A DNA stretch of 20,365 nucleotides from positions 1 through 20,365 of the forward strand of contig DAOVLE010000076.1 in NCBI GenBank assembly GCA_030631415.1, written 5' to 3'. The stretch comes from JAAEQG01 sp023133475. Lineage in GTDB: Bacteria; Planctomycetota; Phycisphaerae; UBA1845. The stretch's first letter is position 1. The number at the start of each line of letters is the position of its first letter. The notes beneath the pieces were generated by a model. It was not told the DNA's origin. It saw only the letters and a program-made list of their open reading frames with translations, and made no database searches. The translations under genes were made by a program, and so were the position numbers. Of this stretch, positions 1-6,918 are shown piece by piece.

Positions 1-28
1 CCGCTCCCTTACGGTCGCGGCACTGATC
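1..28. repeat. Dispersed repeat fragment at the window edge
   Basis: These 28 bases match 6834-6861 at 27 of 28 positions. At 6834-6861 the same sequence forms the inner right arm of a 187-bp nested inverted repeat. Only one arm is visible here, because the element continues past the left edge. No gene is seen in 1-171. Confidence 0.75.
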
Positions 29-70
29 GGCGGGTGGCCATCCGATCAATACCGCAATCGAGTGGAATTC

Positions 71-99
71 TTGCCATTTTTGCGAAAATCGTGCAAAAT
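71..99 (+). promoter_or_regulatory. Possible promoter of the AAA/RloB pair
   Basis: TTGCCA (71-76) is separated by 17 bases from CAAAAT (94-99). This gives 5/6 and 4/6 matches to the sigma-70 consensus, about 70 bases before the preferred start codon. The surrounding DNA is AT-rich, so a chance match is possible. Confidence 0.3.
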
Positions 100-171
100 A
101 CGCGGCGATTCTTGACGATGGGTGTAAGATAGAGAGCATTGGAACAAGTTTATTCCACGAAAGACGCAAGA

Positions 172-1503
172 ATGCTGATCGAGTTTAGTGTTGAGAACTT
201 TCTTTCCTTCAGGGAGCGGATCACGCTGAGCATGGTCCGGGCAGCAAGCGACCGCTCAAGCCCCGAGAATGTCATAGAATCCGCCCAGGGAACGAAGTTG
301 AATCTGCTGAGAAGCGTAGCCTTGTATGGGCCGAATGCGTCCGGGAAAAGCAATTTACTCAATGCTCTCAGGTTCATGAATTGGTTTGTTTGCAACTCGT
401 CGCGTAACGGCGTCGCGGACGGCAAGATCGGGGTCGTGCCGTTCAAGCTGGATGAGGCATGCCTGTCAAAACCAAGCACCTTCGAGATCGTTTTCCTTCA
501 GAAAGGCGTCCGCTATGTATATGGTTTCTCTGTCGATTCCAAACTTGTCCGAGAGGAATGGCTGAGCAGTTATCCGCGAGGGCAACAGCGGGTGCTGTTC
601 AATCGCGGCATCAACGACGAAACCGGCAAACCGGATTACTATTTCGGGCCAAGCTGGGAAGGCCCGAAGAGGCAGCTTACAGAGTTGACCAGACCTAACG
701 CCCTGCTGATCTCGGTAGGGGCGCAGTTCAACCAGAAGATCGCCCAGGCGGTGCATAGCTGGTTTTCGCAATGTCTCAGGACTGTGTCATGGTTTCCAAC
801 CATGGGTTCCGAATGTGCATTCACCTGCGAGGAGGCGCACGAGAAACCGGCGTTGCGCGGTGAGATTCTGCAATACTGGAGGATGGCTGATCCCGGAATC
901 GAAGACTTTGTCGTTGAAGCTGTGCCCCTGCAGGAAAACATCGCCGTTTCACATCTGCCTGACACCGTGAAACGATCTCTATTAGAGGCTATTTCGCACG
1001 CAGAAACTCTTTCGTGTGAAGTTCGCGCGTTCAAAATCAACGCCATGCACACCGGTATCGACAAGAGGGGTAAAGCCGGCACAATCCGCTTCGATTTCGA
1101 TGAGGAGTCCGACGGAACGCAGAAGCTCTTCGCCTTGGCTGGGCCGTGGAGATATGTACTGGAGCACGGATGCGTTGTGGTGGTCGATGAATTGGACGCT
1201 CGCCTGCATCCGCTTTTGACCAGATGGCTTATTCAGCTATTCCACAGGGCGGAAACCAATCCACACGGGGCACAACTGATCTTCGCGACACACGATGCCA
1301 GCCTGCTTGAACGTCGGCCGCAGGGGCAGCCTCTGTTCCGTCGCGATCAGATTTGGTTTACGGAAAAGGGCGCTCGTGGTGGAACCTCGTTATATTCCTT
1401 GTGGGATTTTTGCAAGCCGCCGCGTAAAGAGGAGAACATCCGACTGGGTTATTTGGCTGGGCGATATGGTGCCGTTCCGTTTACAGAGAGCCCAGTCGAA
1501 TGA
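172..1503 (+). CDS. AAA15-family ATPase (RloA/AbiLi-like), probable defence ATPase
   Basis: This 443-residue ABC/SMC-like ATPase starts at ATG 172 (MLIEFSVENFLSF), the usual N-terminus of AAA15 proteins; an in-frame TTG at 139 adds 11 atypical residues. Walker A is GPNASGKS at about 53-60. Walker B is VVVVDELD at about 335-342, followed by ARLHP. The switch histidine lies in ATHD at about 372-375. The middle part resembles the long insert of OLD/AAA15 ATPases. Its stop overlaps the start of the RloB gene by four bases (ATGA), so the two are translationally coupled. In AbiL, PARIS and OLD-like systems such an ATPase works with a Toprim-fold effector, and phage defence is inferred from that. 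The gene looks more AT-rich than its neighbours, which would fit horizontal acquisition. The ATPase family is secure; the defence role is an inference. Confidence 0.88.
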   Translation: MLIEFSVENFLSFRERITLSMVRAASDRSSPENVIESAQGTKLNLLRSVALYGPNASGKSNLLNALRFMNWFVCNSSRNGVADGKIGVVPFKLDEACLSKPSTFEIVFLQKGVRYVYGFSVDSKLVREEWLSSYPRGQQRVLFNRGINDETGKPDYYFGPSWEGPKRQLTELTRPNALLISVGAQFNQKIAQAVHSWFSQCLRTVSWFPTMGSECAFTCEEAHEKPALRGEILQYWRMADPGIEDFVVEAVPLQENIAVSHLPDTVKRSLLEAISHAETLSCEVRAFKINAMHTGIDKRGKAGTIRFDFDEESDGTQKLFALAGPWRYVLEHGCVVVVDELDARLHPLLTRWLIQLFHRAETNPHGAQLIFATHDASLLERRPQGQPLFRRDQIWFTEKGARGGTSLYSLWDFCKPPRKEENIRLGYLAGRYGAVPFTESPVE

Positions 1504-2162
1504 GCCGTGGAAAACGCGGGAAAGTAAGATCAAAAAATTCGCAATCGCTCGCGCGAAGAAGACCCACCCGCACACCCAAAACACGGATTCTTATTGTTTG
1601 CGAGGGGGCGGAAACAGAACCACGCTATTTCAAGCATTTCCGCACTGAGCGACGATTAAGTAAGGAACTGTTTTGTATAATCGGTGGCGACCAATGCGGG
1701 GCGCACCCAAAGAGCATAGTCGACTACGCCAAAAAACTCATGCGCGAAGCTCGTCAAGACAAGTTTGCTTTTGACCACGTCTGGTGTGTGTTCGATCGAG
1801 ATCAGCACGAGAATATCGGCAGAGCCTTCGATCAGGCCAAGGCGAATCGGTTTAAGCTTGCTTTCTCGAACCCCTGCTTTGAATTATGGTATTTGCTGCA
1901 TTTTCAGGATCAAAGTGCGCATATTGAAAGGGACGAAATCCGCAGCCGGTTGAGGCACTACATTTGCGATTATGTCAAGTCCGCAGATGTTTATGATACT
2001 CTCAGAGACCATCAGGCCAAGGCAATTAAGCGTGCCAAGGACTTGCGAAAACAGCATGCCGGCGATGAAGCAATCCCACCAAACCCTTCGACAACAGTAG
2101 ATAAGTTGGTCCAATTCCTAAACGAGCTTGATACGGGGAAGCTACCAACGCAATCTTGTTGA
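1500..2162 (+). CDS. rloB: RloB-family Toprim protein (AbiLii-like), probable defence effector
   Basis: This 220-residue protein has a basic, probably disordered N-terminus (1-28) followed by an RloB domain. Toprim-like acidic motifs are visible: CEGAETEPRYF with Glu35, and VFDRDQH with Asp99 and Asp101. The RloB hallmark SNPCFELWYLLHF follows at about 123-135, and NPSTTVDKL lies near the C-terminus. The Toprim fold in OLD and topoisomerase relatives coordinates metal and can cut nucleic acid. For RloB-type proteins a nuclease activity is plausible but is inferred here. The start overlaps the upstream ATPase stop in ATGA, which supports a two-protein system made in fixed ratio. RloB was first named for genes linked to type I restriction loci, but no restriction genes are visible in this window. 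The identification as RloB-like is strong. Confidence 0.87.
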   Translation: MSRGKRGKVRSKNSQSLARRRPTRTPKTRILIVCEGAETEPRYFKHFRTERRLSKELFCIIGGDQCGAHPKSIVDYAKKLMREARQDKFAFDHVWCVFDRDQHENIGRAFDQAKANRFKLAFSNPCFELWYLLHFQDQSAHIERDEIRSRLRHYICDYVKSADVYDTLRDHQAKAIKRAKDLRKQHAGDEAIPPNPSTTVDKLVQFLNELDTGKLPTQSC

Positions 2163-2173
2163 GATGCACGCCG

Positions 2174-2209
2174 AGGGGGACACGAGTAGTTCATCCGAGC
2201 GTGCCCCCC
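2174..2209. terminator. Hairpin between convergent rloB and znuB
   Basis: GGGGG-A-CACG pairs with CGTG-C-CCCC across a roughly 14-base loop, between the 3' ends of two convergent genes. There is no T-tract on either strand. A bidirectional terminator role is suggested only by position, and a dispersed repeat is the alternative. Confidence 0.3.
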
Positions 2210-2234
2210 ACGGCTAAAGCCATGGGCCACCCAG

Positions 2235-3077
2235 TCATGTCGTCTTGCAAACCCGCGCCCCCACCAGAACGAGCAGATACAACACACCCGCCAGGGCTAT
2301 GGTGGTTGCCCCCGCCGGCAGGTTCGGCTGGTAACTGATCACCAACCCGCCGGTGGTCACGGCGATGCTGATGCCCGTAGCCAGCACCATGACCTTCCAC
2401 AGGCGGGTGGCAAAGCGGCCTGCAATCGCAACCGGAAGCGTCAACAGGGCAATGACCATCACCAACCCCACCACGGTCACCAAAACAACCACGGTCAAAG
2501 CCGTCATGCACAGCAGCAGCAAAAAGTAAAACTCCACCGATAGGCCGCGGAGGCGGGCAAACTCCTCGTCAAAGCAAACCGCCAGCAGCTTGTTGTAGAA
2601 CAACACGCCGATACCAACAACCAGCAGGTCCAAAGCCCCGATCAGGTACAGGTCCTTGCCCGAGACCAGCAGAATGTTCCCAAACAGATAGCTCATAAGG
2701 TTTTCGCGGTATCCCGGCGTGGCGTGGATGAACAGGATGCCCACCGCCATGCCAATCGCCCACAGGGCGCTGATCACTGTGTCTTCGCGTTCTTTGGACC
2801 GCAGGATGACCCACCCGATAATCATCGCCGCCACCAAAGCCGCCGCCACCGCTCCGTGCAACGGGCTTAGCCACGTCCACTGATACACTTCGTGGAGATA
2901 GCCGGCGATCCCCATGCCGCCCAGCGTGCAGTGAGCCACACCACCAGCCACATAGGTAATGCGTCGTGCCACCACGTAGCTACCCACCACCCCGCATGCA
3001 ACGCTGGCGAAAATTCCTGCCAGCAGGGCATGTTGCAAAAAGCTGTTCTTCGCCACAGCGTCGAGAAACTCGATCAC
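2235..3077 (-). CDS. znuB: Zinc/manganese ABC transporter permease (ABC-3 family)
   Basis: This is the 280-residue membrane subunit of a metal importer, very hydrophobic, with about eight or nine predicted transmembrane helices. Family sequences are recognisable, including GSYVVARRITYVAGGVAHCTLGG near the N-terminus (quoted in part: VVARRITYVAGG) and the central RENLMSYLFGN segment. The preferred start is GTG at 3077, preceded by AGGAG with a 7-base spacer. The frame extends upstream to an ATG at 3119, but those 14 residues (MAGGTRP...) are a translation of the 57-bp GTAGGG palindrome. That upstream start is probably not used. The gene is last in the znuA-znuC-znuB order, 151 bases after znuC. 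It would work with ZnuC in the cytoplasm and ZnuA outside. Zinc is more likely than manganese, given the His-rich loop in ZnuA. Confidence 0.9.
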   Translation of the reverse strand: MIEFLDAVAKNSFLQHALLAGIFASVACGVVGSYVVARRITYVAGGVAHCTLGGMGIAGYLHEVYQWTWLSPLHGAVAAALVAAMIIGWVILRSKEREDTVISALWAIGMAVGILFIHATPGYRENLMSYLFGNILLVSGKDLYLIGALDLLVVGIGVLFYNKLLAVCFDEEFARLRGLSVEFYFLLLLCMTALTVVVLVTVVGLVMVIALLTLPVAIAGRFATRLWKVMVLATGISIAVTTGGLVISYQPNLPAGATTIALAGVLYLLVLVGARVCKTT

Positions 3078-3096
3078 GAAAGGGCTCCTGAGGGAA

Positions 3097-3153
3097 GTAG
3101 GGCGGGTTCCACCCGCCACACCATGCCGGGAAGGCGGGTAGAACCCGCCCTAC
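3097..3153. repeat. 57-bp GTAGGG palindromic repeat, copy 1
   Basis: Outer arms GTAGGGCGGGTT and AACCCGCCCTAC are perfectly complementary, and inner GGCGGGT-type arms add to the stem. A second copy at 15265-15321 has the same length and differs at only two positions. Here it sits inside the zinc operon between znuC and znuB, just upstream of the znuB ribosome-binding site. Confidence 0.9.
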
Positions 3154-3210
3154 AAGGCTTGTCGTCGCTAACCTGCATGTGCATACAACGACGATGTCTC
3201 CCATCCCCCC

Positions 3211-3245
3211 ATTTTCCATTTTTCATTTTCAATTTTCAATTTTCT
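3211..3245. repeat. Heptamer array (ATTTTCA type)
   Basis: Five phased 7-base units run here: ATTTTCC, ATTTTTC, ATTTTCA, ATTTTCA, ATTTTCT. The znuC stop codon (TCA at 3229-3231 on this strand) lies inside the array, so the last residues of ZnuC (EKIEN) are repeat-encoded. Confidence 0.8.
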
Positions 3246-3978
3246 CCATTCCCCCCTGGTGGACGATGCGGACTTCCCGCCCGTACATCTCTGCCACACG
3301 GCGGTTGCTCAACTCGCTGGTGGGGTGGGTGTGCACGGTGCGATTGACGCATACCACCGTTTTGAAGAAGACAGACACAAAACCGATGTCGTGAGAGACG
3401 ATGACCACGGTTAGCCGTTGGTTCAAATCACGCAACAAGGCATACAGGTCGTCCTGCACCGTGGGGTCGAGGTGGGCAGTTGGCTCGTCCAACAGCAGCA
3501 GTTCCGGCTCACAGGCCAATGCGCGGGCGATGAGCACCCGCCGGCGCTGCCCGCCGGACAAGGCTGAGAACGCCCGATCCCTCACCTTGCCCAACCCCAC
3601 TTCGTCCAGCACCCGCAGCACCACTGCCTTGTCCGCCCGGCGGTAAGGGCCGACCCCCCTCCCCTTGCCCAGCCGCCCCATGAGCACCACGTCCATGACG
3701 CTGACCGGGAACTGCGGATCAAGCTGAACGTGCTGCGGCATATAACCAATACGCCGGCAGGCATAATGAGCGGGATGCCCCAAAACCTCGACACTACCCT
3801 GCTGCGGTTTGATCAGCCCCAACACGAGCTTCAACAAGGTGGTCTTGCCGCCGCCGTTCGGGCCTATCACGCACACGAAGTCACGCTCGGGGATGGCCAG
3901 GTTGACGTGCTCCACCACGGGTGGGCCGTCGTAGGTAAAGGATACGTCACTTAACCGAATGGCTGCCTCATCCGCCAT
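3229..3978 (-). CDS. znuC: Zinc ABC transporter ATP-binding protein
   Basis: This 249-residue ATPase would power zinc import through ZnuB. All nucleotide-binding motifs are intact: Walker A GPNGGGKTT (39-47), Q-loop in YMPQ (Gln82), signature LSGGQ (140-144), Walker B LLLLDEP (160-166) and H-loop SHD (195-197). The pattern RRIGYMPQ...DPQFPVSVMDVVLMGR is typical of the Znu/Mnt ATPase family. The start codon overlaps the 3' end of znuA by 11 bases, so the two genes are probably coupled. The extreme C-terminus runs into a heptamer tandem array, so the natural end may have shifted by repeat insertion. ZnuC versus a manganese homologue cannot be settled from this subunit alone; the ZnuA partner favours zinc. 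Confidence 0.93.
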   Translation of the reverse strand: MADEAAIRLSDVSFTYDGPPVVEHVNLAIPERDFVCVIGPNGGGKTTLLKLVLGLIKPQQGSVEVLGHPAHYACRRIGYMPQHVQLDPQFPVSVMDVVLMGRLGKGRGVGPYRRADKAVVLRVLDEVGLGKVRDRAFSALSGGQRRRVLIARALACEPELLLLDEPTAHLDPTVQDDLYALLRDLNQRLTVVIVSHDIGFVSVFFKTVVCVNRTVHTHPTSELSNRRVAEMYGREVRIVHQGGMEKIEN

Positions 3979-5047
3979 CCGCAGAGCCCTCCGAGACAGC
4001 CGCGCCGGGGTCAGCCGACGGGGCGGTGGTGGGAGCGTCAGCCAACGCTCTTTTAACCACCGCAGCCTTGTTCAAAAGATTGTCGATGTAGTCCTCCGCG
4101 AGCGGGTCAATCGCCACCACCGCACCACCAATCTCGCGGGCGATGACCTCGGCGTTGCTCCTGTCGAACTGCGGTTGAACAAAAATGAGCTTTACGTTGG
4201 CCTGTTTGGCCCGCTTGATCAAGTCCGCCAGTTGCTTGGCGGTAGGCTGCTTGCCGCCGGACTCTATCGCCACCTGCCGCAACTCGTAGGCGTCGGCGAA
4301 GTACCCGTAAGCCGGGTGAAACACGAAGAACTCCCGCCCGCGAAGCGGTGCCAACGCAGCGGCAATTTCGGCGTCAGCCCGGTCCAGGTCCGCCTCAAAC
4401 GCCCGGCAATTCCTCTCGTAATGTTCCCGGTGATCCGGGTCCAGGCGGCACAGTTCCGCACAAATGGTTTGGGCCTGTTTCTTCACCAGGCGCGGGTTCA
4501 TCCAACTGTGCGGGTCCGGTTCGCCCGGAGTGTGGGAATGTCCCTGGTAATCGCCGTGGTGGTTCGGGTCATGGCTTAACGGGCGAAGCTCGATCCCCTT
4601 GCGGAGGTCCACGATGGGCAAGTTCCTCAGCATCGCACCGATCTTGACCACCACCTGCTTCTCGAACGGGACGCCGATCCTGAAATAGGTCTGGGCCGCC
4701 GCCAACTCGACCATTTGCTTGGGGGCCAGTTCGTAGGTGGCGGGCGATTGGCCTGGCGGCAGCAGCACCGACACTTGCACACGTTCGCCGCCGACTCGCT
4801 GCACGAAGTGCTTCTGTGGCGGTATGCTCACGAAAACACGAATCGGGCCTTCACCAGGCCCAGTTGTGTCGGTCGATCGGCGACACGCCCCCACCACCAA
4901 TAACATCATCAACAACCAAAGCCAGGTTGCCTTTTTCAGTTTGGTGCAAGTACGCCAGGCATCGTCATTTGAGCCCCCAACGGGGGCGACGGAACGCCGT
5001 TGGATTGTGGCGTCATTTGAGTCCGAGCCGTGTCGCATGATTTCCAT
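3968..5047 (-). CDS. znuA: Zinc ABC transporter substrate-binding lipoprotein
   Basis: This is a cluster A-I (ZnuA/TroA-type) metal-binding lipoprotein of up to 359 residues. The lipobox VGAC gives lipidated Cys55 in the longest frame. Likely metal ligands are His80 (PPQKHF), His180 (DPHSWMNP), His244 (FHPAYGYF) and Asp314 (IDPLAEDY). A His-rich loop, HDPNHHGDYQGHSH (about 159-172), is typical of zinc-specific members. The start is uncertain. The 36 residues before KLKKATW are encoded partly by dispersed repeats and make an unusually long n-region. A CTG at 4939 would give MKKATWLWLLMMLLVVGAC, an ideal lipoprotein signal, but there is no in-frame ATG, GTG or TTG between residue 4 and the hydrophobic core and no clear ribosome-binding site. 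A frameshift or a rare start are both possible. Confidence 0.9.
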   Translation of the reverse strand: MEIMRHGSDSNDATIQRRSVAPVGGSNDDAWRTCTKLKKATWLWLLMMLLVVGACRRSTDTTGPGEGPIRVFVSIPPQKHFVQRVGGERVQVSVLLPPGQSPATYELAPKQMVELAAAQTYFRIGVPFEKQVVVKIGAMLRNLPIVDLRKGIELRPLSHDPNHHGDYQGHSHTPGEPDPHSWMNPRLVKKQAQTICAELCRLDPDHREHYERNCRAFEADLDRADAEIAAALAPLRGREFFVFHPAYGYFADAYELRQVAIESGGKQPTAKQLADLIKRAKQANVKLIFVQPQFDRSNAEVIAREIGGAVVAIDPLAEDYIDNLLNKAAVVKRALADAPTTAPSADPGAAVSEGSADGG

Positions 5048-5143
5048 CGCCCCCGCTGGGGGCTTATGTGAGGTTGTTGCCTTACCCCAGGGCTCGCTTC
5101 GCTCACCCTGGGCTATATTCCACCGCCCCCGTTGGGGGCTCAG
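4971..5143. repeat. Repeat cluster upstream of znuA (three GCCCCC palindromes plus a CCCAGGG hairpin)
   Basis: A short palindrome of the form CGCCCCCGTTGGGGGCTC occurs at about 5123-5143 and, with one change, at about 5048-5065. It occurs in inverted orientation at 4971-4988. A hairpin with CCCAGGG (5086-5092) and CCCTGGG (5106-5112) lies between them. CGTCATTTGAG is directly repeated at 4964-4974 and 5011-5021. This is dispersed intergenic repeat DNA overlapping the first codons of the longest znuA frame. Confidence 0.75.
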
Positions 5144-5157
5144 AAGAAGACACCTCG

Positions 5158-5239
5158 TTGCCTCGTTGCCTCTTGCTTCTTGCCTCTTGCCTCTTGCCTC
5201 TTGCCTTTACCCACACCACGGGTTTACTGAATATTCACG
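5158..5239. repeat. Heptamer array joined to an ATTCAGTAAACCCGT motif (minus orientation)
   Basis: On the minus strand the motif ATTCAGTAAACCCGT (plus-strand 5219-5233) is followed by GGTGTGGGTAAAG and then degenerate GGCAAGA heptamers (about 5165-5206). The same order, motif then GGCAAG-type array, recurs on the plus strand at 17.1 and 18.1 kb. It fills the gap between the RHH gene and znuA. Confidence 0.8.
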
Positions 5240-5264
5240 CTCCCCAGCAGGTGGGTTTTGTCCA

Positions 5265-5546
5265 TTATCCCTTGTGCACATTGCTTTGCGAATCGTGAGA
5301 ACAGACCAGATGCCAGTGGTGGCAATCGTCGCATTCCCGCACTGCGTGGTCTTCGGCGAACGACTCCCAGTGGGTTTTTTGCTCTGGAGTGAGTATCCCA
5401 GCCCCGCGGCAAAGCGGGCAGGTGTTCTCCAAAGCCGCCAGGATAGCCGCCCGGATAAACGCCGAGCGGTTAGGTATCCCACCCAACGCCTCCAGCAGTG
5501 ACGCTTCCGCCTTAAAGGTTACGATGGTTTGCTTGCTGCTTGACAT
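5265..5546 (-). CDS. Ribbon-helix-helix protein with Cys/His-rich C-terminus, candidate zinc-operon regulator
   Basis: This 93-residue protein has a MetJ/Arc/CopG-like N-terminal segment: KQTIVTFKAEASLLEALGG, then PNRSAFIRAAILAALE. That is the strand plus two helices of a DNA-binding RHH fold. The C-terminal half holds CPLC (Cys43, Cys46), HW at 59-60, and ECDDCHHWHLVC (Cys72, Cys75, His76, His77, His79, Cys82), a likely metal-binding knuckle. It is first in the zinc-transport operon, so a metal-responsive repressor taking the place of Zur is a reasonable inference; no Fur-family gene is seen. ATG 5546 is chosen because the RHH strand starts five residues later. An in-frame ATG at 5606 has GGAG only one base before it and adds 20 unlikely residues. 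A sigma-70-like promoter lies upstream. Confidence 0.8.
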   Translation of the reverse strand: MSSSKQTIVTFKAEASLLEALGGIPNRSAFIRAAILAALENTCPLCRGAGILTPEQKTHWESFAEDHAVRECDDCHHWHLVCSHDSQSNVHKG

Positions 5547-5619
5547 ACCCAATAACCTTTTGTAACGTAAAGAGTTCTCGATCCGGCGATTCCATCTCGC
5601 CGACATTCTCCAGCATCTT

Positions 5620-5647
5620 ATTATTATTACGTATTACCGGCTGTCAA
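5620..5647 (-). promoter_or_regulatory. Promoter of the RHH-znuACB operon with internal dyad
   Basis: On the minus strand, TTGACA (5647-5642) is followed by a 16-base spacer and AATAAT (5625-5620), a 5/6 match to the -10 consensus. Transcription would start near 5613, about 65 bases before ATG 5546. An imperfect palindrome centred on TACGTA (about 5626-5637) sits in the spacer and could be an operator. Confidence 0.6.
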
Positions 5648-5716
5648 GAGCATCTCTTTTGTAGGCGGTAGGGCACCCACTTAAGTCCACTGGTGGTGCT
5701 AATCGTCGGACATGCG

Positions 5717-5722
5717 TATAAT
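5717..5722 (+). promoter_or_regulatory. Probable -10 box upstream of sucD
   Basis: A perfect TATAAT lies about 98 bases before the sucD start codon. No good -35 is visible at the proper spacing (TGGTGC at 5694-5699). It would be divergent from the zinc-operon promoter about 70 bases away. Confidence 0.4.
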
Positions 5723-5819
5723 CCGCAGTGTTTGCGGGTCGGTGTTGGGCTGACGTGCCCGGGCCGACGCCGGTTGGTTTGCGACTTTTGGAACCCACTA
5801 CGAAGGATTTGCGATCGAG

Positions 5820-6704
5820 ATGAGTATTCTGGTCAACAAAAACACCAAGGTAATTTGTCAGGGCATTACCGGTAAAGCCGGTGCGTTTCACACCGCCAAG
5901 TGTCTTGAGTATGGCACTAACTTTGTCGGCGGGGTCTCCCCCGGCAAGGGGGGCACCAAATCGGAACACGATCTGCCGGTGTTCAACACTTGTCACGAGG
6001 CGGTGAAAGGCACCGGTGCGGATGCGAGCATGGTGTTCGTGCCCCCTGCCTTCGCCGCCGACGCGATCATGGAAGCTGCCGATGCGGGGTGCAAACTGGT
6101 GGTGGCCATCACCGAGGGGGTCCCCGCCCTGGACATGGTCAAGGTTCGCAAGTTCCTCGACGATCGTGGTGTTCAGCTTGTAGGCCCCAACTGCCCGGGC
6201 GTCATCACCCCCGGCGAGTGCAAGATCGGAATCATGCCCGGCTACATACATCGACCGCCGCAAAACGGCAGTAAGAACGTCGGCATTATCTCGCGGAGCG
6301 GGACGCTCACGTATGAGGCTGTCTGGCAGTGCACCATCCGCGACATTTCGCAGACGACGTGCATCGGTATCGGCGGCGACCCGGTCAAGGGGGTCAATTT
6401 CATCGAATTGTTGGAGATGTTCCAACAGGACCCCAACACTCATGCCATTATCATGATTGGCGAGATCGGCGGGACCGACGAGGAGACTGCCGCCGAGTAC
6501 GTCCGCGACCATGTTCGTAAGCCGGTGGTGGCATTCATCGCAGGCCAGACCGCCCCGCCAGGCAAACGGATGGGGCATGCCGGGGCGATTATCAGCGGTG
6601 GCGAAGGCACTGCGGCTTCAAAGATTGCCGCGTTGAAGGAGTGCGGGGTCACGGTATCGGATTCACCCGCAACCATCGGCGAGACCCTGGCAAAGGTCAT
6701 CTAA
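5820..6704 (+). CDS. sucD: Succinate-CoA ligase (ADP-forming), alpha subunit
   Basis: This 294-residue SucD is close to the usual family length of about 290. With SucC it interconverts succinyl-CoA and succinate with formation of ATP or GTP in the TCA cycle. The N-terminal CoA-binding Rossmann domain starts MSILVNKNTKVICQGITGKAG. VGPNCPGVITP follows at about 121-131. The ligase domain carries GEIGGTDEE (214-222) and the phosphorylated histidine His253 in GKRMGHAGAIISGG. The start fits the conserved N-terminus; GAAGGA lies 12 bases upstream, a longer spacing than ideal. The usual partner sucC is not adjacent on either side, so the beta subunit must be encoded elsewhere. The upstream spacer has a TATAAT box, and a 187-bp inverted-repeat element follows the stop. 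Confidence 0.96.
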   Translation: MSILVNKNTKVICQGITGKAGAFHTAKCLEYGTNFVGGVSPGKGGTKSEHDLPVFNTCHEAVKGTGADASMVFVPPAFAADAIMEAADAGCKLVVAITEGVPALDMVKVRKFLDDRGVQLVGPNCPGVITPGECKIGIMPGYIHRPPQNGSKNVGIISRSGTLTYEAVWQCTIRDISQTTCIGIGGDPVKGVNFIELLEMFQQDPNTHAIIMIGEIGGTDEETAAEYVRDHVRKPVVAFIAGQTAPPGKRMGHAGAIISGGEGTAASKIAALKECGVTVSDSPATIGETLAKVI

Positions 6705-6723
6705 GACCGACGAAAGTATCTGA

Positions 6724-6910
6724 TGTAGGGCGGGTTCCACCCGCCATGCTGTTGACTTAAGCGGATGGAGTGCTGATCAGTACCGCGAGCGTTAGCGAGC
6801 GGCCTCGTCGAGACGGGTGGCACACCGCTTTGGCCGCTCCCTTACGGTCGCGGTACTGATCAATGCAGCCTAAGTCAACAGCCGAGAAGGCGGGTGAAAC
6901 CCGCCCTACA
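6724..6910. repeat. 187-bp nested inverted-repeat element
   Basis: Four collinear pairs of arms fold on one axis. They are TGTAGGGCGGGTTCCACCCGCC (6724-6745, first 20 bases TGTAGGGCGGGTTCCACCCG) with 6889-6910; CTGTTGACTTA (6749-6759) with 6871-6881; TGATCAGTACCGCGA (6774-6788) with 6848-6862; and GAGCGGCC (6797-6804) with 6832-6839. The outer arms are the two halves of the 57-bp GTAGGG family, opened by an inner palindrome also seen at the left window edge. The right end touches the ribosome-binding site of the next gene. Confidence 0.9.
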
Positions 6911-6918
6911 GGAGTGCA

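Noticed and set aside
3959..4579. 206-codon plus-strand frame opposite znuA
   Set aside because: It is antisense to clear ZnuA ligands and motifs and has no family resemblance.
5634..6578. Long 314-codon minus-strand open frame opposite sucD
   Set aside because: It is fully antisense to a strongly conserved gene, has no recognisable motifs, and reflects the GC-rich codon bias of sucD.
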